The position numbers were made by a program, and so were the translations under genes. From positions 1-64,000 of the forward strand of contig NW_002476357.1 in assembly GCF_000189635.1 (NCBI RefSeq): a stretch of 64,000 bases of DNA, read 5' to 3'. How positions within the stretch are numbered: the first letter of the stretch is position 1; each line of letters begins with the position of its first letter. The stretch comes from Tetrahymena thermophila SB210 (lineage: Eukaryota > Ciliophora > Oligohymenophorea > Hymenostomatida > Tetrahymenidae). The notes under the pieces are model-generated. The model did no database searches and was not told the DNA's origin. It was given only the letters and a program-made list of their open reading frames with translations. Below, piece after piece: positions 37,476 to 49,611 of this stretch.

Positions 37476-40400
37476 TCAAAAATTCCTTATTTTTAAGACA
37501 ACTAATCTATTTGATTTATGACACTTTGCTTTCAATTATTATATACTTTTGATTTCGTTGTACCTTTTAATATAAATTAGTGTAAACAACTTAAAAAAAT
37601 AAATTCAATAAAATTTTTAAATAAAATAATATTTTTTAAGCCAATAAATAATAAAGAATTAACAGAATAAAAAAGAAAAAGAAATCAAATATAAAGCTAA
37701 TAAATAAATAAATTAAAAGAGTTAGCTAGCTAAATTGTTTTAAATTCGTTTTTATATTTAAAAAAAATCGCAATCAACAAGTAAACTGTTTATACCAAAG
37801 ATTAAGTGTCAAATTTGAGAGATTAGTGCACTTTCCTAAACCAGAACCTAAGCCTGATACTCCTTCGTCACCAATTTAATTATAACTTTTTAAATTTTGA
37901 AGACAAAATATTGTTAATTAGTTAGTTCGAAGGAAAAAATTAAGAAAAAATATAAAATAATAAGTAATGAATTAAATAATTAATTAAAGTTAAAATTAAT
38001 AATAAAAAAATGAATTAAATTAAAAAATAAAAAACATAAACAGAATAAATAAGAAAAAGAAATGAAATATAAAGCTAATAAATAAATAAATTAAAAGAGT
38101 TAGCTAGCTAAATTGTTTTAAATTCGTTTTTATATTTAAAAAAAATCGCAATCAACAAATAAACTGTTTATACCTAAGATTAAGTGTCAAATTTGAGAGA
38201 TTAGTGCACTTCCCTAAACCAGAACCTAAGCCTGATGCTCCTTCGCCACCAATTTTATTTGGACTTTTTAAATTTTGAAGACAAAATATTGTTAATTAGT
38301 TAGTTCGAAGGAAAAAATTAAGAAAAAATATAAAATGATAAGTAATGAATTAAATAATTAATTATAGTTAAAATTAAGAATAAAAAAAATGAATTAAATT
38401 AACAAATAAAAAACAAAGGAAAAAAACATAGGCAGAATAAATAAGAAAAAGAAATCAAATATAAAGCTAATAAATAAATAAATTAAAAGAGTTAGCTAGC
38501 TAAATTGTTTTAAATTCGTTTTTATATTTAAAAAAAATAGCAATCAACAAGTAAACTGTTTATACTCAAGATCAAGTGTCAAATTTGAGAGATTAGTGCA
38601 CTTTCCTAAACTAGAACCTAAGCATGATGCTCCTTTTCCATAAATAAAATTTCCCCTTTTTAAATTTTGAAGACAAAATATTGTTAATTAGTTAGTTCGA
38701 AGGAAAAAATTAAGAAAAAATATAAAATAATAAGTAATGAATTAAATAATTAATTATAGTTAAAATTAATAATAAAAAAATGAATTTAATTAAAAAATAA
38801 AAAACATAAGCAGAATAAATAAGAAAAAGAAATCAAACATAAAGCTAATAAATAAATAAATTAAAAGAGTTAGCTAGCTAAATTGTTTTAAATTCGTTTT
38901 TAAATTAAAAAAAATCGCAATCAACAAATAAACTGTTTATACCTAAGATTAAGTGTCAAATTTGAGAGATTAGTGCACTTTCCTAAACCAGAACCTAAGC
39001 CTGATGCTCCTTCGTCACCAATATTATTTCCCCTTTTTAAATTTTGAAGACAAAATATTGTTAATTAGTTAGTTCGAAGGAAAAAATTAAGAAAAAATAT
39101 AAAATAATAAGTAATGAATTAAATAATTAATTATAGTTAAAATTAATAATAAAAAAATGAATTTAATTAAAAAATAAAAAACATAAGCAGAATAAATAAG
39201 AAAAAGAAATCAAACATAAAGCTAATAAATAAATAAATTAAAAGAGTTAGCTAGCTAAATTGTTTTAAATTCGTTTTTATATTTAAAAAAATCGCAATCA
39301 ACAAGTAAACTGTTTATACTCAAGATTAAGTGTCAAATTTGAGAGATTAGTGCACTTTCCTAGACCAGAACCTAAGCCTGATGCTCCTTTGCGATGAAAA
39401 TTATTTCTCCTTTTTAAATTTTGAAGACAAAATATTGTTAATTAGTTAGTTCGAAGGAAAAAATTAAGAAAAAATATAAAATAATAAGTAATGAATTAAA
39501 TAATTAATTAAAGTTAAAATTAAGAATAAAAAAATGAATTAAATTAACAAATAAAAAACAAAGGAAAAAAACATAGGCAGAATAAATAAGAAAAAGAAAT
39601 CAAATATAAAGCTAATAAATAAATAAATTAAAAGATGTTTTAAATTCGTTTTTAAATTAAAAAAAATCGCAATCAACAAATAAACTGTTTATACCTAAGA
39701 TTAAGTGTCAAATTTGAGAGATTAGTGCACTTCCCTAAACCAGAACCTAAGCCTGATACTCCTTCGTCACCAATTTAATTATAACTTTTTAAATTTTGAA
39801 GATAAAATATTGTTAATTAGTTAGTTCGAAGGAAAAAATTAAGAAAAAATATAAAATAATAAATAATCAATTAAATAATTTATTATATATATATAGTACC
39901 ATAAGGTACTGCCTTTTTCAAGGCTACATACACGAATACTAATAAGATTTGTAATTAAACTTTTTAAATTTTGAAGACAAAATATTGTTAATTAGTTAGT
40001 TCGAAGGAAAAAATTAAGAAAAAATATAAAATAATAAGTAATCAATTAAATAATTAATTAAAGTTAAAATTAAGAATAAAAACATGAATTAAATTAACAA
40101 ATAAAAAACAAAGGAAAAAAACATAGAATAAAAAAGAAAAATAAATCAAATATAAAGCTAATAAATAAATAAATTAAAAGAGTTAACTAGCTAAATTGTT
40201 TTAAATTCGTTTTTATATTTAAAAAAAAAAATCACAATCAACAAGTAAATTGTTTATACTCAAGATTAAGTGTCAAATTTGAGAGTTTAGTGCACATTCC
40301 TAAACCAGAACCTAAACCTGATGCTCCTTCGTCACCAATAACATTTAAACTTTTTAAATTTTGAAGACAAAATATTGTTAATTAGTTAGTTCGAAGGAAA

Positions 40401-41581
40401 AAATTAAGAAAAAATATAAAATAATAAGTAATGTATTAAATAATTAATTAAAGTTAAAATTAAGAATAAAAAATGAATTAAATTAACAAATAAAAAACAA
40501 AGGATAAAAATATAAGCACAATAAATAAAAAAAAGAAATCAAATATAAAGCTAATAAATAAATAAATTAAAAGAGTTAGCTAGCTAAATTGTTTTAAATT
40601 CATTTTTATATTTAAAAAAATCGCCATCAACAAATAAATCTTTATACCTAAGATCAAGTGTCAAATTTGAGAGATTAGTGCACTTTCCTAAACCAGAACC
40701 TAAGCCTGATACAACTTCGTCACCAATTTTATTTTCCCTTTTTAAATTTTGAAGATAAAATATTGTTAATTAGTTAGTTCGAAGGAAAAAATTAAGAAAA
40801 AATATAAAATAATAAGTAATGAATTAAATTATTAATTAAAATTAAAATTAAGAATAAAAAATGAATTAAATTAAAAAATAAAAAAGAAAGGAAAAAAACA
40901 TAAGCAGAATAAATAAAAAAAGAAATCAAATATAAAGCTAATAAATAAATAAATTAAAAGAGTTAGCTAGCTAGGTTGCTTTAAATTAATGTTTATATTA
41001 AAAAGAATCAAAATTTAAAACATATAAACTATTTTTACTGATTATGTGTAATTTTCAAGAGATTAATGCACTTTCCTAAAAGAGAATTTAAGCATGATGA
41101 ACACCTTTTTAAATATTGAAGAAAAAATATAGTTAATTAGAAGAAAAATATGATAATTAATAGATTAAGAAAATAATAGCTTGCAGAAAAAAAAGCAATA
41201 TAAATCCAATAAATCTGTAATTTTTAACTAATGAATAAAAAATGTAGAGCTATGTTACTTTAAAGGAAAAAATAAATTCATAAAAATTATAAATTTTAAA
41301 AAATTGAAAAATTAAGTTAAAATAAAAATGAATGACTATTGATGATAATATCTATTAAAAAAATAACTGTAAGTAAATAGCATGAAAATTAAATTTATTA
41401 ATAGTAATTTTTATAAAATTATACGTTTAACTTCTTGTCAATTTAATATAAAGGACCTCATGAGATTAATATGAAGACTTTAAAAACTATTTTTATGAAT
41501 AAAAATAAATTTTTAGGATATTAATAAAAAATAAATAATTACTTTTTTTAGATTATAAAATTATTTTTCTTTTTAGATCAT
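37476..41581 (-). CDS. LRR-C: complete 11-exon leucine-rich-repeat gene, recently amplified
   Basis: Minus strand. First exon 41581-41457 (125 bases), a shortened LRR exon 41104-41039 (66 bases), eight 90-base LRR exons at 40648-40737, 40260-40349, 39695-39784, 39320-39409, 38943-39032, 38566-38655, 38174-38263 and 37796-37885, then the cap exon 37563-37476 with TGA. The total is 999 bases, 332 residues, phase 2 throughout. Repeats read NxIGDEGASGLGSGLGKC plus TNLSNLTLxL. Introns of about 287 bases are nearly identical from copy to copy, whereas the first four or so codons of each exon differ, so the array was amplified recently but the concave-face codons vary. The 66-base exon lacks eight codons yet stays in frame. 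The first exon matches LRR-B and LRR-D; the cap has KSNRLVVLKI. There is no enzymatic domain or signal peptide. Confidence 0.88.
39870..39962 (-). repeat. Lost LRR exon replaced by a hairpin-bearing segment
   Basis: Between two otherwise normal LRR-C introns the 90-base exon and the first part of the next intron are missing. In their place is a unique stretch with GTACC-ATAA-GGTAC (39896-39909) and GCCTT-TTTC-AAGGC (39911-39924). An intact acceptor-like AAAAAG still precedes it. It is probably spliced out as part of one long intron, 39785-40259. Confidence 0.65.
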
Positions 41582-42249
41582 TTATTTTTTTTTCTTCTTC
41601 AAAATTATTGAATAGTAATTTGTAAAAATTTAATTAATTATTAGTATATTAATAAATTAATTCACCTTTATATCAAATTAATTTGGATTAAAAGAACAAA
41701 TAAATAATAATAATAATTATCAAATACAAATTTATAAATTTGCTTTTTCAAAGAGATATCACAATAGAAGCTAGTGTAACATTTTTTATTAAATCTTAAT
41801 ATTTCTATTTAAAAATTTAACATGAATCAAAGACAGTTGAGTAGCGATATGCTGAAAAAACTCTAGTAATGAGTTTAAGTACTTAAATTTTGATAAAATA
41901 ATTTTAATATTTTAGGTTTTTTTATTTTAGTCCATTAATGAGGCGAATTTGAATTAAAATACTGTAAATCCTCATTAATCAAAGGCCACATTTTTATAAA
42001 ATACAAAATATTTTATTAAGGACCAAAATTTATTTAAATTATTAAAAACTAAATACAAATCACATGTAAATATATAAAATACTATTATATAATTTATTTA
42101 ATATTATATTAATTTCTATTAGAAAGATAAATAGTTATAGGTGTAACCTATCACTATTTATCTCTCTATTACAAAAAAAAAATCTGCAATTAGCAATATA
42201 AACATATTATATTATATAAAAGTTCATCTTTTTTTTCACCATTTATTTA
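41582..42249. other. Intergenic, LRR-D 3' end to LRR-C 5' end
   Basis: A 668-base head-to-tail spacer between two minus-strand LRR genes, containing the LRR-C promoter and LRR-D 3' flank. It is AT-rich; no element was recognised. Confidence 0.5.
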
Positions 42250-45200
42250 TCATCCTACGAAACATATATCGCAGAAAACTAATCTTTTTGATTTAAGACA
42301 CTTGCTTACTACTTTCTTTTATTATGATTCATTCATCCAGTTTCGACTATTAATATAAATTAATATTTTTTAATAATAAAATTATATGTTTTAAATCAAT
42401 AAATAAAAAGTAAAACAAAATAAATCAAATAAAAAGCTAATAAATAAATAAATTAAAATAATTAAAATGTTTAAAATTAATTTTTATATTAAAAATTAAT
42501 ATAATCTCAAACAAATAAATTGTTTTTACTAAAAACAAATTGACAATTTTAAGAGGTTAGTGCAATTCGCTAAAGCAGAACCTAAGCCTAATGCGCCAGT
42601 TTCACCAATTAAATTTTCACTTTTTAAAATTGAAAAAAAAAAATATTAAGTAATAAGAAATGCATAAATTAGTAATAAAAGCAAAATTAAAAAATGAACT
42701 AAATTAACAAACAAATAAAAAAATATGATCAGAATAAAAATGAAAAGTATAAGCTAATAAATAAATGAATTAAAAGAACCAGTTATGTTGTTTTAAATTA
42801 ATTCATTTTTATATTTAAATATATAAAAATCCATAAATACAATGTTTTTACTAAAGATCAAGTTCCAAAATTTAGATATTAGTGCTTGCTAAACCAGAAC
42901 ATAAGCCTGATGTACCTTCATCACCAATTTCAATAAGTCTTTTTAAAAATTGAAGATTTGCATATTATTAAATAGATAGTTAGAAGGAAAAAATGATGAA
43001 AAAATAAGAGATAGTAAGAATTTTATTTGCTAATCATAGTAAAATTAAAAGTTGAAAGTTAAAAAATAAATTTTATTAAGAAAGAAAGAAAGAAAAAAAC
43101 ATAATCAGAATAAAAAAGAAAAATATTAATAAACCAAATAAAAACTAATAAATAAATAAATTAAAAGAGTAAGTAGTTATATTTTTTTAATTCCTTTTTT
43201 ATTAAAAAAATAATGCAAATCCAAAACAAATAAACTATTTTTACAAAAGTTTAAGATTCAAATTTGAGAGATTATTGCAATTTGCTAAAGCAGAACCTAA
43301 GCCTGATGCCCCTTTATCACCAATTCGATTGAACCTTTTAAAATATTGAAGAAAAAAATTAATTAATTAGTTAGTTAGAAGGAAAGAGAAATAGGAAAGA
43401 ATAAGAAATGAATTAATTAATAAATCAAAAATTGAAAATGAAAAAATGAGTTATATTAACAAATTAAAGAAAAAAACACAATCAAATAAAAATAATGTAA
43501 GTTCTCATATGTTAACACCCTCTCCTACAAACTTTTGAAAAAATTTGGGTTCAATTCTTTTTTTTTGCTCTTTTAAAATTTTGGGTGTTAATATGAATTT
43601 ATTTAGGAGAAAATACAGTATATCAAATAAAAAGTTAATAAATAAATAAATTAAAAAGATCTCTTTGGCTTTAAATAATTCATTTTTATATGAAAAAACG
43701 TCACAATCCAAAACAAATAAACTGTTTTTACCCAAGATCAAGTATCAATTTTGAGAGATTATTGCAATTTGCCAAAGCAGAAACTAAGCCTGATGGACCA
43801 ATAACATCAATTTCGCTTGAACTATTTAAAAATGGAAGAAAAACACATAAATAACTAGTTATTTAGAAGGAAAAAATGAAGAAAAAATATGAAATAATAA
43901 AAAAAAAATGAATTAATTAATTTATTATAAAAGTAAAAATTGAAAAAGAATAAATGTGTTAAATTAACAAAGAAAGAAAAAAACTATAAGCAGAATAAAA
44001 AAGAAAAATAAAAAAATATCAAATAAAAAGCTAATAAAAAAATTAAAAGAGCTTTCATATAAATTCATTTTTATTTTAAAAGTATTATAATCCAAAACAA
44101 ATATACTATTCTTACTTAAGAAAAAGTGTCAAATTTAAGAGTTAATTACAAGCAGCTAAAGCAGAACCTAAGTCTGATGCACCAATCGCACCAATTTTAT
44201 TAGAACTTTTTAAAAATGGAAGAAAAATACATAAATATTTTGTTAATTTGAAGTAAAAAATGAAATAAAATAGGAAATAATAACAAATTAATTAATTAAT
44301 AAATAGTAAAATTTAAAATTGAAAATGAAAAAATGAGTTAAATCAAAAAAGTAAGAAAAAAACAAAAAGCAGAATAATAATTAAAAATAAAAATAAATCA
44401 AATAAAAAGCTAATAAATAAATTAAATGAGTTTTCATTTAAATTCATTTTAGCATTAAAAATTTTATAATCCAAAACAAATAAACTGTTTTTACCTAAGA
44501 TCAAGTGTCAAATTTAAGAGTTAATTACAAGCAGCTAAAGCAGAACCTAAGTCTGATGCACCAATTGCATCAATTTTATTAGAACTTTTTAAAAATGGAA
44601 GAAAAACATTTATATTTTGTTAATTTGAAGTAAAAAATGAAATAAAATAGGAAATAATAACAAATTAATTAATAAATAGTAAAATTTAAAATTGAAAAAA
44701 AAAAAATGAGTTAAATCAAAAAAGTAAGAAAAAAACAAAAAGCAGAATAATAATTAAAAATAAAAATAAATCAAATAAAAAGCTAATAAATAAATTAAAA
44801 GAGCTTTCATATAAATTCATTTTTATATTAAAAGTATTATAATCCAAAACAAATAAACTATTCTTACTAAAGAAAAAGTGTCAAATTTGAGAGATTAGTG
44901 CAATCTGCTAAACCAGAACCTAAACCTGATGCACCAATTGCACCAATTTTATTATAACTTTTTTAAAATGGAAGAAAAACACATAAATATTTTGTTAATT
45001 TGAAGTAAAAAATGAAATAAAATAGGAAATAATAACAAATTAATTAATTAATTAATAAATAGTAAAATTTAAAATTGAAAATGAAAAAATGAGTTAAATC
45101 AAAAAAGTAAGAAAAAAACAAAAAACAGAATAATAATTAAAAATAAAAATAAATCAAATAAAAAGATAATAAATAAATAAATTAAATGAGTTTTCATTAA

Positions 45201-45386
45201 ATTCATTTTAGCATTAAAAATTTTATAATCCAAAACAAATAAACTGTTTTTACCTAAGATCAAGTGTCAAATTTGAGAGATTAGTGCACTTTCCTAAAGC
45301 AAAACCTAAGCCTGACGCACCAATTTCATGAATATAATTTTGTCTTTTTAAATAATGAAGAAATATATAGAATTAATTATTTAGTT

Positions 45387-45417
<31 letters not shown>

Positions 45418-45891
45418 AAAAATGAAAAATAAATAAGGAATATTAAGAAATGGATAAATTGTTAAAAAAATTAAAGTTAAATTATCAAAGAAAAAAAAAA
45501 TTAAAAAGGAAAATAAAAATAAATCAAATAAAAAAGTAATAAATAAATTAAATCAGTTTTTTTTGTTTTAAATTCATTTTTGCAAAAATAAATATCATAA
45601 TCTAGCACAAATAAAATGTTTTTACTTAAGAATAAGTGTCAAATTTTAGAGATTAGTGCAATTTGATAAAGCAGAACCTAAGCCTGATGCGCCAATTGGA
45701 CCAATGTAATTTTCCCTTTTTATATATAGAAGAAGAATATGTAATTAATTCATTAGTAAGATATAAGGAAAAATGAAGAAAAAAAATATGAAATAATTAT
45801 TAATTGTAAAAGAAAATTTTAAAAATGTAAAAATGAGTTAAATTACTAAAAAAAGAGTAGCATAAAAAAGAAAAGAAAAATAAATATCTAA

Positions 45892-45930
<39 letters not shown>

Positions 45931-48871
45931 AGAATTCTATTGCTTCAGATTCATTTTTAATTTAAAAATATCACAATTCAAATAAATAAATAGTTTTTAC
46001 TCAAGATTAAGTGTCAGATTTAAGAGATTAAAGCAATTTGATAAAGCAGAACTTAATCCTGATACGCCTTTATTACGAATTTTATTTACCCTTTTTAAAT
46101 ATCAAAGAAAATTTTTATTAATTAATTAATTAGTTAGTTATAAGGAAAAAATGAAATAATAAGGAATAAATTAATTATAAGAAAGACAAAAATTGAAAAA
46201 GAAAATTAAGTTAAAAATATTTAAGAAATATCATTTTTTTATTAAATAAATCACAATCCAAACAAAAAAAATAATAATTTTTACCCAAGATTAAGTGTCA
46301 AATTTAAGAGATTAACGCAATTTGCTAAAGAAGAGCCTAAGCCTAAAGCATCTTTATCACGAATTTTATTTAACCTATTTAAATATTGAAATAAAAATAT
46401 GTAAATAATTAGTAAGCTACAAGGAAAAAATGAAGAAAAAATATTAAATAATAAGATTTTAATTAATTAATGATAAACAAAAAATTAAAAATTTAAAAAT
46501 GAGTTACATTAGAAAAGAGAGAATATAAATCACAAGTAGTATGAAAAATAATTATTTAATATAAAAGTAAAGGATGGAAAAGAAAATTGAGTTAAAAATA
46601 TTTTAAAAATATCGCAATTTGAAATAAGTAAACAGTTTTTACCTAAGACTAAGTCTCAAATTTGAGAGGTTAGGTAATTTTACCAAAACAGAACCTAAAT
46701 CTGATACACCAATTGCACCAATTTTATTCTCACTTTTAAATATTTAATAAAAAAAATTTTATTATTTAGTTAGTTAGTTAGAAGGTAACAAATTAAGAAA
46801 AAAAATTAAATAACAATAAGAAAAGATAAGTTAATTAATAATAAAAGAGAAAGACAAAAAGTAAATTGAGTTAAAATATTTAAGAAATAAATATCATTTT
46901 TATACTTAAAATTAGCATAATTTTAAATAAACTAACAGTTTTTACCTAAGATTAAGTCCTAAATTTGAGAGATTAGTGCATTTTGCTAAAGCAGAAGCTA
47001 TTTCTTATGTACCAATTACACCAATTTGATTTTTACTTTTTAAAAATTGAAGAAAAAAAAATTATAATTAATTAATTAGTTAATTAGAAAAAAAAATAAT
47101 TAAATAATAACTAATTAATTAATAATTAAAAAAAGTCAAAAAGAAAATTGATTTAAAAATATTTAACAAATATCATTTTTATACTTAAAAATATCACAAT
47201 TTGTAATAAATAAACTGTTTTTACCTAAGATTCAGTCTCAAATTTGAGAGATTAATATATCTTGCTAAAGCAGAACCTAAATCAGATGCACCAATTGCAT
47301 CAATTTTATTCTCACTTTTATATTGAAGAAAAAAAATATAATTAATTATTAACTTAGAAGGAAAAAATAAAATAATAATAAGAAATGAATGAATTAATAG
47401 TAAAAGCAAAAGTCAAAGTTAATATTGAGTTAAAAATATTTAAGAAATATCATTTTTATACTTAAAAATATTACAAATTGAAGTTAATAAACTGTTTTTA
47501 CCTAAGATTAAGTCTCAAATTTAAGAGATTAGTGCATTTTGCTAGAGCAGAAACTAAGTCTGATGCACCAATTGCACCAATTTAATTGCCACTAAAATAT
47601 TGAAGAAAAAAAATATAATTAATTTACTAGTTAGAAGGAAAAAATAAAATAATAATAAGAAATTAATAGTAAAAACAAACAAAGTCAAAGTGAATATAGA
47701 GTTAAAAATATTTAAGAAATATCATTTTTATACTTAAAAATATTACAAATTGAAGTTAATAAACTGTATTTACCTAAGATTCAGTCTCAAATATGAGAGA
47801 TTAGTGCATTTTGCTAGAGCAGAACCTAAGTCTGATGCACCAATTGCACCAATTTAATTGTCACTAAAATATTGAAGAAAAAAAATATAATTAACTAGTA
47901 AGTTAGAAGGAAAAAATGAAATAATATAAAATTAATTAATAATATATGAATGCAAAAATTGAAAAATAAAATTGAGTTAAAAATATTTAAGAAATATCAT
48001 TTTTAATCTTAAAAAATATCACAATTTGAAAAAATAAACTGTTATTACCAAAGTGTAAGTTTCAAATTTGAGAGATTAGTACATTTTGATAAAGCAGAAC
48101 CTAAACATTAAGCATCTTTATCATCAATTTTATTGTAACTTTTTAAATATTTAAGAAAAATTAATTAGTAAGTTAGAAAGAATAAATATGAAATAATAAA
48201 AAATTATAACAAATAAGAATAATAAATTTTAAAAAATTGGTTAAATTAATAAATTAAATAAAAAAAAATCATAAGTAGAATAAAAAATAAAAATAAACCA
48301 AATAAAAAAATAAAAAGAGTTATTTAATAGTTTTATATCCATTTTTATACTTAAAAATATCACATTCCAAAACAAATAAACTGTTATCACCTTAGGTATA
48401 GTGTCAAATTTGTGAGATTAGTGCATTTTGCTAAAGCAGAACCTAAATCTGATACACTAGTTTCAATAATTTAATTTTTACTTTTTAAATATTTAAAAAA
48501 AATATATAAATTAATTAATTAGTTAGTTAGTTTATCGGAAAAAATGAACAAAAAACATCAAATAATAAAAATGAATCAATAATAATAATAATAATCAAAA
48601 TAAGTAATTGTGTTATTAAAAATGAATGAAAATAGATAAGAATTATATTCAAAAATGATATTGTAAATAATTTGAAAATTAAATATAAAAAGCATTAATA
48701 ATAATGATAAATTAAATAAACCTATAAAGTAAAATATCGAGAACTAAATGCTACTAAAGTTAAGAATTTAAAAACTTTTTATTAATAAAAAAAATTAATT
48801 TTAAAGAATATTAACAAAAAATAAATAATTACTTCTTCTAGATTATTGAACTTCTTTTTCTATTATATCAT
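42250..48871 (-). CDS. LRR-D: 20-exon leucine-rich-repeat gene with one-base defect in exon 1
   Basis: Minus strand. First exon 48871-48745 (127 bases), eighteen LRR exons whose low coordinates are 48391, 48049, 47774, 47502, 47225, 46946, 46643, 46285, 46001, 45626, 45254, 44868, 44495, 44116, 43732, 43245, 42852 and 42530, and the cap exon 42346-42250. Seventeen LRR exons are 90 bases; 42852-42938 is 87 (one codon lost). All are phase 2. The first exon is one base short of the phase needed: a run of five A at 48776-48780 has six or more in LRR-B. Either this is a homopolymer sequencing error, in which case the product would be about 613 residues, or the gene is frame-shifted. Repeats carry the NxIGxxGASGLGSALAxC pattern, and introns diverge more than in LRR-C. 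Intron microsatellites include GAAA at about 45390-45418 and AAAT at 45894-45930. Confidence 0.82.
43504..43599. mobile_element. Short terminal-inverted-repeat element in an LRR-D intron
   Basis: TCATATGTTAACACCC (43505-43520) and GGGTGTTAATATGA (43583-43596) are inverted copies flanking about 60 bases of unrelated, less AT-rich sequence. The element interrupts the usual intron layout between LRR exons 43245-43334 and 43732-43821. Size and structure suit a MITE-like or foldback insertion; no coding capacity. Confidence 0.55.
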
Positions 48872-49611
48872 TTATTTATTTATGTTTGTTTTTCTTTCAA
48901 TAAAATTGATTAGAATACAATTAATTTATTGATATTTAATTAATTAATTATTAGTATATTAAAAAAATAAATTCCATATATTTCAAATTAATTTGGATAA
49001 AAAGAACAAATAAACTATTATGATTCTATTTTCTGATATTTTTATTATTAAATTGTCTACATACATAATTAATAAATATTTTTGAAATTTAAATTGTCTA
49101 TTTTAATAATTGTATTTAATTTGTCTACTTAATTTAAATATAGGGTTATATTTATTTTTTTAAATTCACATAAATAAATTAAAAACTCGATTGAAAAATT
49201 TTATTATTTGATATAAAGTAAAATTAATTATAAATATTATTAATTAAATTCTATTATAAAATGATTACTTAACTTATATTCAAACACATTAGCCAATCAA
49301 AAAAATATTAATCTCAAATCACTAGGCTTTTAATGGCATTTGACTGTATTTGAAATATTTTGAGAGCAAAACTTAAGCTAGTTTTTAGTAAAGACTAAAT
49401 AAAATTCTCATTTATTTTATGTTTTAAATATTCTTTATTTTTATTATGCTTTCAATTAAATAAATGGAAATGCTTTTAGTATTTAAAATAATTATTGAAT
49501 TCAATTAAATGTTTTTAACAAAAAATTAAACAAACAAACAAATAAACAAAATTACAATAATTTAATAGGTATTTTGTTTATCTTTTATAGTGTTTATACA
49601 CTACTTCTCCT
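48872..49611. other. Intergenic between leishmanolysin gene and LRR-D
   Basis: AT-rich. A hairpin TAGTGT-TTAT-ACACTA (49588-49603) lies just beyond the leishmanolysin stop on its 3' side and could be in the 3' UTR. No gene is supported. Confidence 0.5.
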
